DNA from: Plantago ovata
Lineage: Eukaryota > Streptophyta > Magnoliopsida > Lamiales > Plantaginaceae
Assembly (NCBI GenBank): GCA_028274465.1
Contig: CM051458.1
Coordinates: forward strand, 25,373,566-25,437,565
DNA: 64,000 nt
Reading direction: 5' to 3'
Position 1 is the stretch's first letter. Every line of letters starts with the position of its first letter. The position numbers and the translations under genes are program-made. Of the stretch, positions 47,491-58,600 are shown one piece after another. Under the pieces are notes generated by a model. It was not told the DNA's origin. It ran no database searches and saw only the letters and a list, made by a program, of their open reading frames with translations.

Positions 47491-48870
47491 CTTGTGAGCC
47501 CCAAAGTAGGGTTTTAGCCTCCTTGCCGTATAAACGAGAGCAAAGGAAAGCCTCTCGATATCCATGTACCGCGTTTCAGCCCCGGCAAGTACTTTGCTCA
47601 AGTAGTAGATGGGCAAGTGGTCATTCCCTTGGATTCGCACCAAAACCAAGCTGATAGCTTCCCCGGTCGCTGCTAAGTACAAATAGAGTACCTCCCCGTC
47701 CACGGGCTTTGACAGTAGAGGAGGAGCGAGTAGATATTCTTTCAGCTTCTCGAAGGCTTCCTCGCAGTCCTTTGTCCACTCGAAGTGGCTGCTCTTTCTC
47801 AATACCTTGAAAAAAGGTAGATTTTTCTCGGCCGACCTTGAGATGAACCTACTCAATGCAATTGATTTTCCGACCAATTGTTGCACCTCATTGATGGACT
47901 GAGGTTGGGGAAGGTCGAGGATGGCCTTTATTTTTTCGGGGTTTGCTTCTATTCCTCTTTCTGTCACCATGTAACCGAGGAACTTCCCCCCTTTAACTCC
48001 AAAGGTACACTTCGCCGGGTTGAGCTTCATGCCATACTTTCTCAAGATTGAGAAGCACTTTGCCAGGTAACCTACATGTTGCTCCTCGGTCTTGCTCTTG
48101 ACGAGCATGTCATCGACATATACTTCCATTGTTTTACCTAGCTCTTCTTTGAACATCTTGTTAACCAGCCTTTGGTAGGTCGCTCCGGCGTTCTTAAGGC
48201 CAAATGGCATCACGTTGAAGCAATACACATTGCCGTTAGCGAAGAAGGCGGTTTTAGGCACATCATCTTTGGCCATTTTGACCTGGTAGAAGCCCTGGTA
48301 TGCATCCATGAAACTCAGGAGGGCGCATCCAGCGGTGGAATCAACAAGCTGGTCGATCCATGGGAGAGGGTATGGATCCTTCGGGCAAAATTTGTTGAGC
48401 CTTGTGAAATTGTTGCACATTCGCCATTTTCCCGGACCCTTCTCCACGAGTACCACATTGCATACCCAGTCTGAGTATCTCACTTCTTTGATGTGGCCAG
48501 CTTTAAGAAGCCTTTGTACTTCCGCTTCTATGATGGCATTATCTTCCGCACTGAAGTCTCTCCGCTTTTCTCTGATGTGGGTGATCGATGGGTCTACGTT
48601 CAGACGGTGAACGGCGACACGTGGGTCGATCCCCTTCAGGTCCTCGGTACTCCATGCGAAGACATCGTTGTTATCCTTCAAACATTGGATGAGTTTCATC
48701 CTGACTTCAGTGGCCATCTCTGTGCCAATTTTTGTGACCTTGTCGGCACTTCCTTCGACAATTTGGATTTCTTCTAGGGCTTCTCTTGCTTCAATTTTGT
48801 TTTTCTCAAAGAATTTTTTCTTTTGGAAGAGGGTGGGACTGGTGGAATCACTTGATACTCCTCGAGCTCC
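47491..48870 (-). pseudogene. pol fragment: reverse transcriptase and start of RNase H
   Basis: The frame is open from a TAA at 48873-48871 and the first ATG is at 48717. From that ATG, the RT has KWRMCNN, FMDAYQGFYQ (catalytic Asp 138), PFGLKNAGATYQ and the active site VYVDD (Asp 202, 203), then the thumb and connection (FLGYMVTERGIEANPEKI, ALSRFISRS). The RNase H starts with LYLYLAATGEAISLVLV, where the usual first Asp is replaced; a degenerate first RNase H is reported for Tat elements, which carry a second one. The frame meets the satellite in the segment PYFGAHKV, so the rest of RNase H and all of integrase are missing. It overlaps the gag-pro frame by 97 nt in the -1 frame. Confidence 0.9.
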
Positions 48871-51773
48871 TTAACAGCTCCTACCAGAGTATCCTTGTCT
48901 TTTTTCATGATTGCTTTTCTACGCCTAAGTGACGGACTTGGCTTTTTTGATTTTCTTTTCACTCGCCGAACCGTGTAGAAACGATAAGGCGCATTGTGAA
49001 CGAGGGGTGTCTCCTCGGATGGCTGCCCAAGGTTGGGTTCTCCAATGGCAACCCTTGAAGTGAACTTGGCTGACAAGGTGTAGCATTCCCATGCTTCTCG
49101 TATGTCTCCTACTTCTTGTCCGATTCCCAAAGGAGTGGGGAACTTTAGCTTGTTGTGGACCGTGGACACTACGGCTCGGAATTGAGAGAGAGCGGGTCGG
49201 CCTAGGACTGCGAAATAATCAAATGGCATATCGACCACCACAAAAGGAACCTGTTGGGTTACCCTTCTAGGAGCGCTACCCATTGGCACTGTGAGGTTGA
49301 TCATTCCGAGCGGCATGACAGGTTGTCCTCCGAATCCTACCAATGCGCTCCTCACTTCTCTGAGCCCTTCCCTTGGGTTCATGTGCATCCTTTTCAAGGT
49401 TCCGGTGAAGATCAAGTTTGCCGAGCATCCAGTATCGACGAGGATTCTACCCAACTTGTAGGATTGAACATCCAAGGACACTACAAGTGGGACGCAAGGA
49501 TCATAGATGTTGCCTCCTCCAGCATGCTTCAGAGGTATCTCGCTATCATCGAAAGAGATAACGTTGGTTCCCGGTCGCGCGGCTTGAGCATATTTCACAT
49601 CTCGGACCCTGAGGTTGTCCGCAGTAATCTCCCTTTGATTACGAGTGTCGCCGCCGGCGGGTCCTCCCGCAATCGTGAGAGTGCGGATGCTTCCATTTAC
49701 AGGGCGGTTCTCATAATTGTTGTAATTATGGATGTCGTCGTCCTGAGGGTTTCCTTGGTAAGGGTGCTCGCTCCCACTTTGAGGAGGTGGGGGCAGTAGT
49801 GCCAGGGGTTCCTCCTTCCGGATGTAGTTAACCAATTGACCGTTACGTATCATCCTCTCAATTTTGTTCTTGAGCTCGACGCACTCATCTGAGGTGTGCC
49901 CTTTCCCCTTGTGAAATTTGCAAAATTTTTCCGAGTTCTTGTTCCTCTGATTTTCCTTAATCGGGGGTGGCCACGAGACGTCTAGCTTCCTCGAGACTAT
50001 ATAGTTCAAGATGTCGGATCTTGGCCTATTCAAGTCCGTGTAGTTGCTATATCGTCTTGGAGGTGACCTTCTGGGAGGAGACCTCCTGTCTCTGAAATCA
50101 TTTCTTGAGTTGCCCTCCTTGATCAACCCAAACTTTTGCTCTTTCCTCTGCTTCCCGGGATTTTGTGGGCGAGGAGGGTACTCTTTCTCTTTTTCTTTTT
50201 CTTTCCCTTTTTCCTTGGGAAGATTGGTTCTTACTGTGACTGTTCTTCGGAATTCCTCGGCTTCGAGGAAGTCCTTGCAAACTTTGGCAAGTTGTGCTTC
50301 ATTCTCTATACACGATGCTGAGAGTACATCTTGGAATCTGATATTGGTAGTATTACCATACAAGTATTCCTTTCTCTCATTGATCGAGTGATCCTCGACT
50401 TGGAGGGCTGCTTCATGAAAGCGGTTGATGAAGTCCCTCAAGTCTTCATTGTTTTTCTGGACGATTTCGGCCAAGTACCTCACCCGTCTCTTGGCGTTCA
50501 TCACTTTCTCGAAACGCTTAGAAAACTCCTTACAGAGATCTCTATATGATTTGATAGATCGGTGAGGGAGGCGCGACCACCATTTCATGGCTTCTCCGGA
50601 AAGGTTAGCCGGGAAGAGGAGTGCCTTAGTCCTTGAGTCATGACCGTAGGCATCCATTTTAGTGCCAAATCTTACCAAGTAATCTTTCGGACAATTTGTT
50701 CCATCATAGCTTTCGAAGGTGGGAAAGCCTCTTTCAATTTTGGCTTGGTGGTTCCGGATCTCATCGCACAAAGGGCTCGGATCTTGGTCTTGCTCTCTCT
50801 CTTGGACAGTTCCTCGAAGAGTTTCTATCTGAGCGTCAAGTGCGGATTTTCTCGCGTTGAGTTCCTCCAGAGTGAGCCTCCTCCCCGTGATCGGATCGAC
50901 CAGGGGGGTTACCTCAGCTACTGTTCTCAATTCTTGATTCTCTTCCACCGCTTCTTGTTGGTTTTGAGGAGTTACCTGGTTGGGGGTAACTTGATTGGGG
51001 AGAGCGGGTGGGTTAGCGACCACCTGAACTCTATTTTCTTGTTGCGCTACATTTTGCAATGATGCCCGTATTCTTCTATCAATCAGGTCTCTCAAATCAT
51101 CCGGGGCACCTTGTGGTCCTAACCTCGATTGGATTCTTGATGGTCCAAGTCGAGATTGGATCGGCCTGGTGTTGGCTCTCGAATGTGCTTCATCTTGTGC
51201 AACAGGTGCTCTTCCTTGGGATTGGCGAGGAGCAACCAAGGTGGCCCGAGGTTGCTCTTGCACCGGTGCTTGTGGTTCTCCTGGAGCTTGTATCTCGGTA
51301 TTAACCCTAATAGCCTCATTACCTCCGACATATCCTTGTAAAGTAAGAAGGAATAGACCGTATTGATCTTCGCCCATCCCGAAATCTGATGGTCGGACGA
51401 CACGTCCATCAGGAAGGGTGAAGGTCAATGCGGCCGGTTGAGGAGGATTCACTGCCACGGGAGGTTGGTTAATTGCTACCGGATGAGGCTGCCCCCTGGA
51501 CTCGGTGTTGTTCGCGACTCTCAAAGCTCCATAGGCGTTTCCTACCGGGACTCCTTGCGGGTTATTTTCCCCGGATGTCTCATTTTGGGAGTGAGTGACA
51601 TTAGTAAATGCCCCCTCCGTGTAATCCCGGTTCCTTGCAACATTGTTATTTCTTGGCTCCCTAGGGACACCCTCCGTTCCTCCTCCGCGACCGTTATCAG
51701 AGGGACGGCCTCTAGGTCGAGGAGGATTTGCGGGTGGTGCATTAGCAAGACGGTTGCTTCTTCTGGGAGGCAT
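48774..51773 (-). CDS. gag-protease polyprotein (999 aa) of LTR copy 2
   Basis: Gag builds the particle and the aspartic protease cuts the polyprotein. The frame is intact from ATG 51773, 87 bases after the LTR. In order: a low-complexity Pro/Asn/Gln-rich N-terminus, the capsid-like retrotransposon gag domain (residues about 340-520, with FPTFESYDG and GEAMKWWSRLP), an Arg-rich stretch with a duplicated RRSPP, a zinc knuckle FCKFHKGKGHTSDEC (about 617-631), the IAGGPAGG motif (about 701) and the protease active site VDTGCSA (Asp 780). The flap and LGRPAL motifs follow. Short internal repeats (IQSRLGP twice, NQVTP twice) suggest slippage. The absence of stops over 3 kb points to a young insertion. 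Confidence 0.92.
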   Translation of the reverse strand: MPPRRSNRLANAPPANPPRPRGRPSDNGRGGGTEGVPREPRNNNVARNRDYTEGAFTNVTHSQNETSGENNPQGVPVGNAYGALRVANNTESRGQPHPVAINQPPVAVNPPQPAALTFTLPDGRVVRPSDFGMGEDQYGLFLLTLQGYVGGNEAIRVNTEIQAPGEPQAPVQEQPRATLVAPRQSQGRAPVAQDEAHSRANTRPIQSRLGPSRIQSRLGPQGAPDDLRDLIDRRIRASLQNVAQQENRVQVVANPPALPNQVTPNQVTPQNQQEAVEENQELRTVAEVTPLVDPITGRRLTLEELNARKSALDAQIETLRGTVQEREQDQDPSPLCDEIRNHQAKIERGFPTFESYDGTNCPKDYLVRFGTKMDAYGHDSRTKALLFPANLSGEAMKWWSRLPHRSIKSYRDLCKEFSKRFEKVMNAKRRVRYLAEIVQKNNEDLRDFINRFHEAALQVEDHSINERKEYLYGNTTNIRFQDVLSASCIENEAQLAKVCKDFLEAEEFRRTVTVRTNLPKEKGKEKEKEKEYPPRPQNPGKQRKEQKFGLIKEGNSRNDFRDRRSPPRRSPPRRYSNYTDLNRPRSDILNYIVSRKLDVSWPPPIKENQRNKNSEKFCKFHKGKGHTSDECVELKNKIERMIRNGQLVNYIRKEEPLALLPPPPQSGSEHPYQGNPQDDDIHNYNNYENRPVNGSIRTLTIAGGPAGGDTRNQREITADNLRVRDVKYAQAARPGTNVISFDDSEIPLKHAGGGNIYDPCVPLVVSLDVQSYKLGRILVDTGCSANLIFTGTLKRMHMNPREGLREVRSALVGFGGQPVMPLGMINLTVPMGSAPRRVTQQVPFVVVDMPFDYFAVLGRPALSQFRAVVSTVHNKLKFPTPLGIGQEVGDIREAWECYTLSAKFTSRVAIGEPNLGQPSEETPLVHNAPYRFYTVRRVKRKSKKPSPSLRRRKAIMKKDKDTLVGAVKELEEYQVIPPVPPSSKRKNSLRKTKLKQEKP
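48813..48819 (-). promoter_or_regulatory. possible -1 ribosomal frameshift site between gag-pro and pol
   Basis: On the minus strand, A AAA AAT sits in the gag-pro frame with codons AAA and AAT, fitting the X XXY YYZ slippery pattern. It lies inside the 97-nt overlap (48774-48870), and pol is in the -1 frame. Alternatively the family has one long frame and a base was lost or gained in this A run. Confidence 0.35.
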
Positions 51774-51840
51774 ATTCGTGAAGTGTCACGAGGGGGAAAG
51801 TGGCTCGACCAGTAGGGCAAGGAATGACCTTTCGTGTCGT

Positions 51841-51858
51841 TTCCCACAGACGGCGCCA
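51841..51858 (-). other. primer-binding site
   Basis: Two bases after the LTR end the minus strand reads TGGCGCCGTCTGTGGGAA, starting with the TGG that pairs with the CCA end of a tRNA. The first nine bases also fit plant tRNA-Asp, but the rest do not, so the primer tRNA is not assigned. Confidence 0.75.
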
Positions 51859-51860
51859 AA

Positions 51861-52613
51861 TGTTGAAGGGTAATTCGTGTTTCTTTCTAAGTCCGCAATG
51901 AGTCGCTAGTCTAAGTCATTATAGTTCTTCTTCTTGTAGTGTTCCTCTAAGATGGGGAATGAGCCTTCTTGTAGCTTCCTCGTACCTGAAATAGACTAGA
52001 GGGGGGGGTTAGTGTCTCTTGCCCGGTCTGTAAGGTATCAGACCGGAGAGGCGACTTTACGAGTAGGGAGTTGTGAGGCTTCCCTAGTATGAGTAGTGAA
52101 AGTGGTGCTCGTGTGGTGTCATTAATGCTTACTGTTGAGGAGTAAATGAGGCCCTTTTATACTTGAGACCCTTCAGCTTCCGGTCATGTAGGATCACGCC
52201 ACGTGTACGGCTAGGATTGAGGCCTTCCTCGGCCCAGGCCCATTAAGAAGGTCCGTGGGCCTTGGCCCAAGAGAGCAACCATGGCTGGTCGCTCTGTGGT
52301 CCTCGTGCCTTCCTTGTGCGTGGGTGATGCGAGTAGTGTCCTGCTCAGTTTCTGTCAAGGAGCGTTACCTTGACGTAAGGTCTCCTCGAGCCCGAGAGAT
52401 GCTCCTCGAGCCCACTGGCAGCTTTGTCCTTGAGAGGAGCTTATTTTGAGGGTTGTCCTCCCAGTGATGGTCGGACCCTATGTTGGTCGATCCACACCTT
52501 AGTGACCTACTTGGGTGTGGTCGTGCCCCTTGAGGGACGGCCTATGATGCTTTGTCGCGCTCTTAGACCGCTCCAGTTCGTACATGCGGACTGGACATAT
52601 TTCAACCCTAACA
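51861..52613 (-). repeat. 5' LTR of copy 2 (753 bp)
   Basis: Reverse complement of the LTR at 6735-7491 with scattered differences; it starts TGTTAGGG at 52613 and ends CTTCAACA at 51861. It keeps the G-box and TATAAAA promoter. The terminal TG is intact and joins the satellite at ACAAGTAC, where the last A can belong to either side. Confidence 0.93.
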
Positions 52614-55600
52614 AGTACTATAGCTGAAACTAACCTATCCATTACCCTTACAAACTAGATTAGTTGTCTATTGATTCATTCATTGACTTTCTATTGCTTT
52701 AGGTAGATGAAAGATACAATCCCATGTAAAGAATGAGTTGTATGTCTTCCCTTTATCTAGAACAACAACTAGATCACTAGATTAGTTAGATTGCTATTGA
52801 GAGTGTTCCATTATGATATCCCTTTCCTCAAACATAGGAGAAAACTATCTACAAGTACTATAGCTGAAACTAACCTTTCCATTACCCTTACAAACTAGAT
52901 TAGTTGTCTATTGATTCATTCATTCACTTTCTATTGCTTTAGGTAGATGAAAGATACAATCCCATGTAAAGAATGAGTTGTATGTCTTCCCTTTATCTCG
53001 AACAACAACTAGATCACTAGATTAGTTAGATTGCTATTTAGAGTGTTCCATTATGAATCCCTTTCCTCAAACATAGGAGAGAACTAACTACAAGTACTAT
53101 AGCTGAAACTAACCTATCCATTACCCTTACAAACTAGATTAGTTGTCTATTGATTCATTCATTCACTTTCTATTGCTTTAGGTAGATGAAAGATACAATC
53201 CCATGTAAAGAATGAGTTGTATGTCTTCCCTTTATCTAGAACAACAACTAGATCACTAGATTAGTTAGATTGCTATTTAGAGTGTTCCATTATGATATCC
53301 CTTTCCTCAAACATAGGAGAGAACTATCTACAAGTACTATAGCTGAAACTAACCTTTCCATTACCCTTACAAACTAGATTAGTTGTCTATTGATTCATTC
53401 ATTCACTTTCTATTGCTTTAGGTAGATGAAAGATACAATCCCATGTAAAGAATGAGTTGTATGTCTTCCCTTTATCTAGAACAACAACTAGATCACTAGA
53501 TTAGTTAGATTGCTATTTAGAGTGTTCCATTATGATATCCCTTTCCTCAAACATAGGTGAGAACTAACTACAGGTACTATAGCTGAAACTAACCTTTCCA
53601 TTACCCTTACAAACTAGATTAGTTGTCTATTGATTCATTCATTCACTTTCTATTGCTTTAGATAGATGAAAGATACAATCCCATGTAAAGAATGAGTTGT
53701 ATGTCTTCCCTTTATCTAGAACAAGAACTAGATCACTAGATTAGTTAGATTGCTATATAGAGTGTTCCATTATGATATCCCTTTCCTCAAACATAGGAGA
53801 GAAATAACTACAAGTACTATAGCTGAAACTAACCTTTCTATTACCCTTACAAACTAGATTAGTTGTCTATTGATTCATGCATTCACTTTCAATTGCTTTA
53901 GGTAGATGAAAGATACAATCCCATGTAAAGAATGAGTTGTATGTCTTCCCTTTATCTAGAACAACAACTAGATCACTAGCTTAGTTAGATTGCTATTTAG
54001 AGTGTTCCATTATGATATCCCTTTCCTCAAACATAGGTGAGAACTAACTACAGGTACTATAGCTGAAACTAACCTTTCCATTACCCTTACAAACTAGATT
54101 AGTTGTCTATTGATTCATTCATTCACTTTCTATTGCTTTAGGTAGATGAAAGATACAATCCCATGTAAAGAATGAGTTGTATGTCTTCCCTTTATCTAGA
54201 ACAACAACTAGATCACTAGATTAGTTAGATTGCTATTTAGAGTGTTCCATTATGATATCCCTTTCCTCAAACATAGGAGAGAAATAACTACAAGTACTAT
54301 AGCTGAAACTAACCTTTCCATTACCCTTACAAACTAGATTAGTTGTCTATTGATTCATTCATTCACTTTCTATTGCTTTAGGTAGATGAAAGATACAATC
54401 CCATGTAAAGAATGAGTTGTATGTCTTTCCTTTATCTAGAACAACAACTAGATCACTAGATTAGTTAGATTGCTATTTAGAGTGTTCCATTATGATATCC
54501 CTTTCCTCAAACATAGGAGAGAAATAACTAGAAGTACTATAGCTGAAACTAACCTTTCTATTACCCTTACAAACTAGATTAGTTGTCTATTGATTCATGC
54601 ATTCACTTTCAATTGCTTTAGGTAGATGAAAGATACAATCCCATGTAAAGAATGAGTTGTATGTCTTCCCTTTATCTAGAACAACAACTAGATCACTAGA
54701 TTAGTTAGATTGCTATTTAGAGTGTTCCATTATGATATCCCTTTCCTCAAACATAGGTGAGAACTAACTACAGGTACTATAGCTGAAACTAACCTTTCCA
54801 TTACCCTTACAAACTAGATTAGTTGTCTATTGATTCATTCATTCACTTTCTATTGCTTTAGGTAGATGAAAGATACAATCCCATGTAAAGAATGAGTTGT
54901 ATGTCTTCCCTTTATCTCGAACAACAACTAGATCACTAGATTAGTTAGATTGCTATTTAGAGTGTTCCATTATGAATCCCTTTCCTCAAACATAGGAGAG
55001 AACTAACTACAAGTACTATAGCTGAAACTAACCTATCCATTACCCTTACAAACTAGATTAGTTGTCTATTGATTCATTCATTCACTTTCTATTGCTTTAG
55101 GTAGATGAAAGATACAATCCCATGTAAAGAATGAGTTGTATGTCTTCCCTTTATCTAGAACAACAACTAGATCACTAGATTAGTTAGATTGCTATTTAGA
55201 GTGTTCCATTATGATATCCCTTTCCTCAAACATAGGAGAGAACTATCTACAAGTACTATAGTTGAAACTAACCTATCCATTACCCTTACAAACTAGATTA
55301 GTTGTCTATTGATTCATTCATTCACTTTCTATTGCTTTAGGTAGATGAAAGATACAATCCCATGTAAAGAATGAGTTGTATGTCTTTCCTTTATCTAGAA
55401 CAACAACTAGATCACTAGATTAGTTAGATTGCTATTTAGAGTGTTCCATTATGATATCCCTTTCCTCAAACATAGGAGAGAAATAACTAGAAGTACTATA
55501 GCTGAAACTAACCTTTCCATTACCCTTACAAACTAGATTAGTTGTCTATTGATTCATTCATTCACTTTCTATTGCTTTAGGTAGATGAAAGATACAATCC

Positions 55601-58600
55601 CATGTAAAGAATGAGTTGTATGTCTTTCCTTTATCTAGAACAACAACTACATCACTAGATTAGTTAGATTGCTATTTAGAGTGTTACATTATGATATCCC
55701 TTTCCTCAAACATAGGAGAGAACTAACTACAAGTACTATAGCTAAAACTAACCTTTCCATTACACTTACAAACTACATTAGTTGTCTATTGACTCATTCA
55801 TTCACTTTCTATTGCTTTAGGTAGACGAAAGATACAATCCCATGGAAAGAATGAGTTGTATGTCTTCCCTTTATCTAGAACAACAACTAGATCACTAGAT
55901 TAGTTAGATTGCTATTTACAGTGTTCCATTATGATATCCCTTTCCTCAAACATAGGTGTGAACTAACTACAAGTACTATAGTTGAAACTAACCTTTCTAT
56001 TACCCTTACAAACTAGATTAGTTGTCTATTGATTCATTCATTCACTTTCTATTGCTTTAGGTAGATGAAAGATACAATCCCATGTAAAGAATGAGTTGTA
56101 TGTCTTCCCTTTATCTAGAACAACAACTAGATCACTAGATTAGTTAGATTGCTATTTAGAGTGTTCCATTATGATATCCCTTTCCTCAAACATAGGAGAG
56201 AACTAACTACAAGTACTATAGTTGAAACTAACCTTTCCATTACCCTTACAAACTAGATTAGTTGTCTATTGATTCATTCATTCACTTTCTATTGCTTTAG
56301 GTAGATGAAAGATACAATCCCATGTAAAGAATGAGTTGTATGTCTTCCCTTTATCTAGAACAACAACTAGATCACTAGATTAGTTAGATTGCTATTTAGA
56401 GTGTTCCATTATGATATCCCTTTCCTCAAACATAGGAGAGAACTAACTACAAGTACTATAGTTGAAACTAACCTTTCCATTACCCTTACAAACTAGATTA
56501 GTTGTCTATTGATTCATTCATTCACTTTCTATTGCTTTAGGTAGATGAAAGATACAATCCCATGTAAAGAATGAGTTGTATGTCTTCCCTTTATCTAGAA
56601 CAACAACTAGATCACTAGATTAGTTAGATTGCTATTTAGAGTGTTCCATTATGATATCCCTTTCCTCAAACATAGGAGAGAACTAACTACAAGTACTATA
56701 GCTGAAACTAACCTTTCCATTACCCTTACAAACTAGATTAGTTGTCTATTGATTCATTCATTCACTTTCTATTGCTTTAGGTAGATGAAAGATACAATCC
56801 CATGTAAAGAATGAGTTGTATGTCTTCCCTTTATCTAGAACAACAACTAGATCACTAGATTAGTTAGATTGCTATTTAGAGTGTTCCATTATGATATCCC
56901 TTTCCTCAAACATAGGAGAGAACTAACTACAAGTACTATAGTTGAAACTAACCTTTCCATTACCCTTACAAACTAGATTAGTTGTCTATTGATTCATTCA
57001 TTCACTTTCTATTGCTTTAGGTAGATGAAAGATACAATCCCATGTAAAGAATGAGTTGTATGTCTTCCCTTTATCTAGAACAACAACTAGATCACTAGAT
57101 TAGTTAGATTGCTATTTAGAGTGTTCCATTATGATATCCCTTTCCTCAAACATAGGAGAGAACTAACTACAAGTACTATAGTGAAACTAACCTTTCCATT
57201 ACCCTTACAAACTAGATTAGTTGTCTATTGATTCATTCATTCACTTTCTATTGCTTTAGGTAGATGAAAGATACAATCCCATGTAAAGAATGAGTTGTAT
57301 GTCTTCCCTTTATCTAGAACAACAACTAGATCACTAGATTAGTTAGATTGCTATTTAGAGTGTTCCATTATGATATCCCTTTCCTCAAACATAGGAGAGA
57401 ACTAACTACAAGTACTATAGTTGAAACTAACCTTTCCATTACCCTTACAAACTAGATTAGTTGTCTATTGATTCATTCATTCACTTTCTATTGCTTTAGG
57501 TAGATGAAAGATACAATCCCATGTAAAGAATGAGTTGTATGTCTTCCCTTTATCTAGAACAACAACTAGATCACTAGATTAGTTAGATTGCTATTTAGAG
57601 TGTTCCATTATGATATCCCTTTCCTCAAACATAGGAGAGAACTAACTACAAGTACTATAGTTGAAACTAACCTTTCCATTACCCTTACAAACTAGATTAG
57701 TTGTCTATTGATTCATTCATTCACTTTCTATTGCTTTAGGTAGATGAAAGATACAATCCCATGTAAAGAATGAGTTGTATGTCTTCCCTTTATCTAGAAC
57801 AACAACTAGATCACTAGATTAGTTAGATTGCTATTTAGAGTGTTCCATTATGATATCCCTTTCCTCAAACATAGGAGAGAACTAACTACAAGTACTATAG
57901 CTGAAACTAACCTTTCCATTACCCTTACAAACTAGATTAGTTGTCTATTGATTCATTCATTCACTTTCTATTGCTTTAGGTAGATGAAAGATACAATCCC
58001 ATGTAAAGAATGAGTTGTATGTCTTCCCTTTATCTAGAACAACAACTAGATCACTAGATTAGTTAGATTGCTATTTAGAGTGTTCCATTATGATATCCCT
58101 TTCCTCAAACATAGGAGAGAACTAACTACAAGTACTATAGCTGAAACTAACCTTTCCATTACCCTTACAAACTAGATTAGTTGTCTATTGATTCATTCAT
58201 TCACTTTCTATTGCTTTAGGTAGATGAAAGATACAATCCCATGTAAAGAATGAGTTGTATGTCTTCCCTTTATCTAGAACAACAACTAGATCACTAGATT
58301 AGTTAGATTGCTATTTAGAGTGTTCCATTATGATATCCCTTTCCTCAAACATAGGAGAGAACTAACTACAAGTACTAGAGTTATACACAATCAAATAAGA
58401 AGTTCCCTTGCTTCCAAGTTACCCATTACTAACCTATCTATTGTTACTAACTAGATGATTCATTCATCCACTTTCTATTGCTTTAGGTAGATGAAAGATA
58501 CAATCCCATGTAAAGAATGAGTTGTATGTCTTCCCTTTATCTAGAACAACAACTAGATCACTAGATTAGTTAGATTGCTATTTAGAGTGTTCCATTATGA

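Larger units (their letters stand above)
47491..52613 (-). mobile_element. Ty3/gypsy LTR retrotransposon (Tat-type), truncated copy 2
   Basis: The 5' half of an element of the same family as copy 1, on the minus strand: 5' LTR, primer-binding site, gag-protease frame, RT and part of RNase H. It stops abruptly at 47491, where satellite resumes. Integrase, antisense gene, minisatellite and 3' LTR are absent. The satellite left flank (ending ACTAACTAC) and right flank (starting AAGTACTATAG) join perfectly, with no base lost or duplicated, so there is no target duplication. The Tat assignment rests on the gag-pro layout (CHHC-type knuckle, IAGGPAGG motif) and the antisense gene of copy 1. Confidence 0.92.

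Noticed and set aside
49254..51815. many plus-strand open frames across gag-pro
   Set aside because: They are antisense shadows of the 999-residue gag-protease frame.
1..52613. the two LTR element parts as one element split by an inversion
   Set aside because: Copy 2 has satellite on both sides in perfect register and copy 1 has satellite after its 3' LTR, so each is explained by its own insertion. The LTRs also differ.
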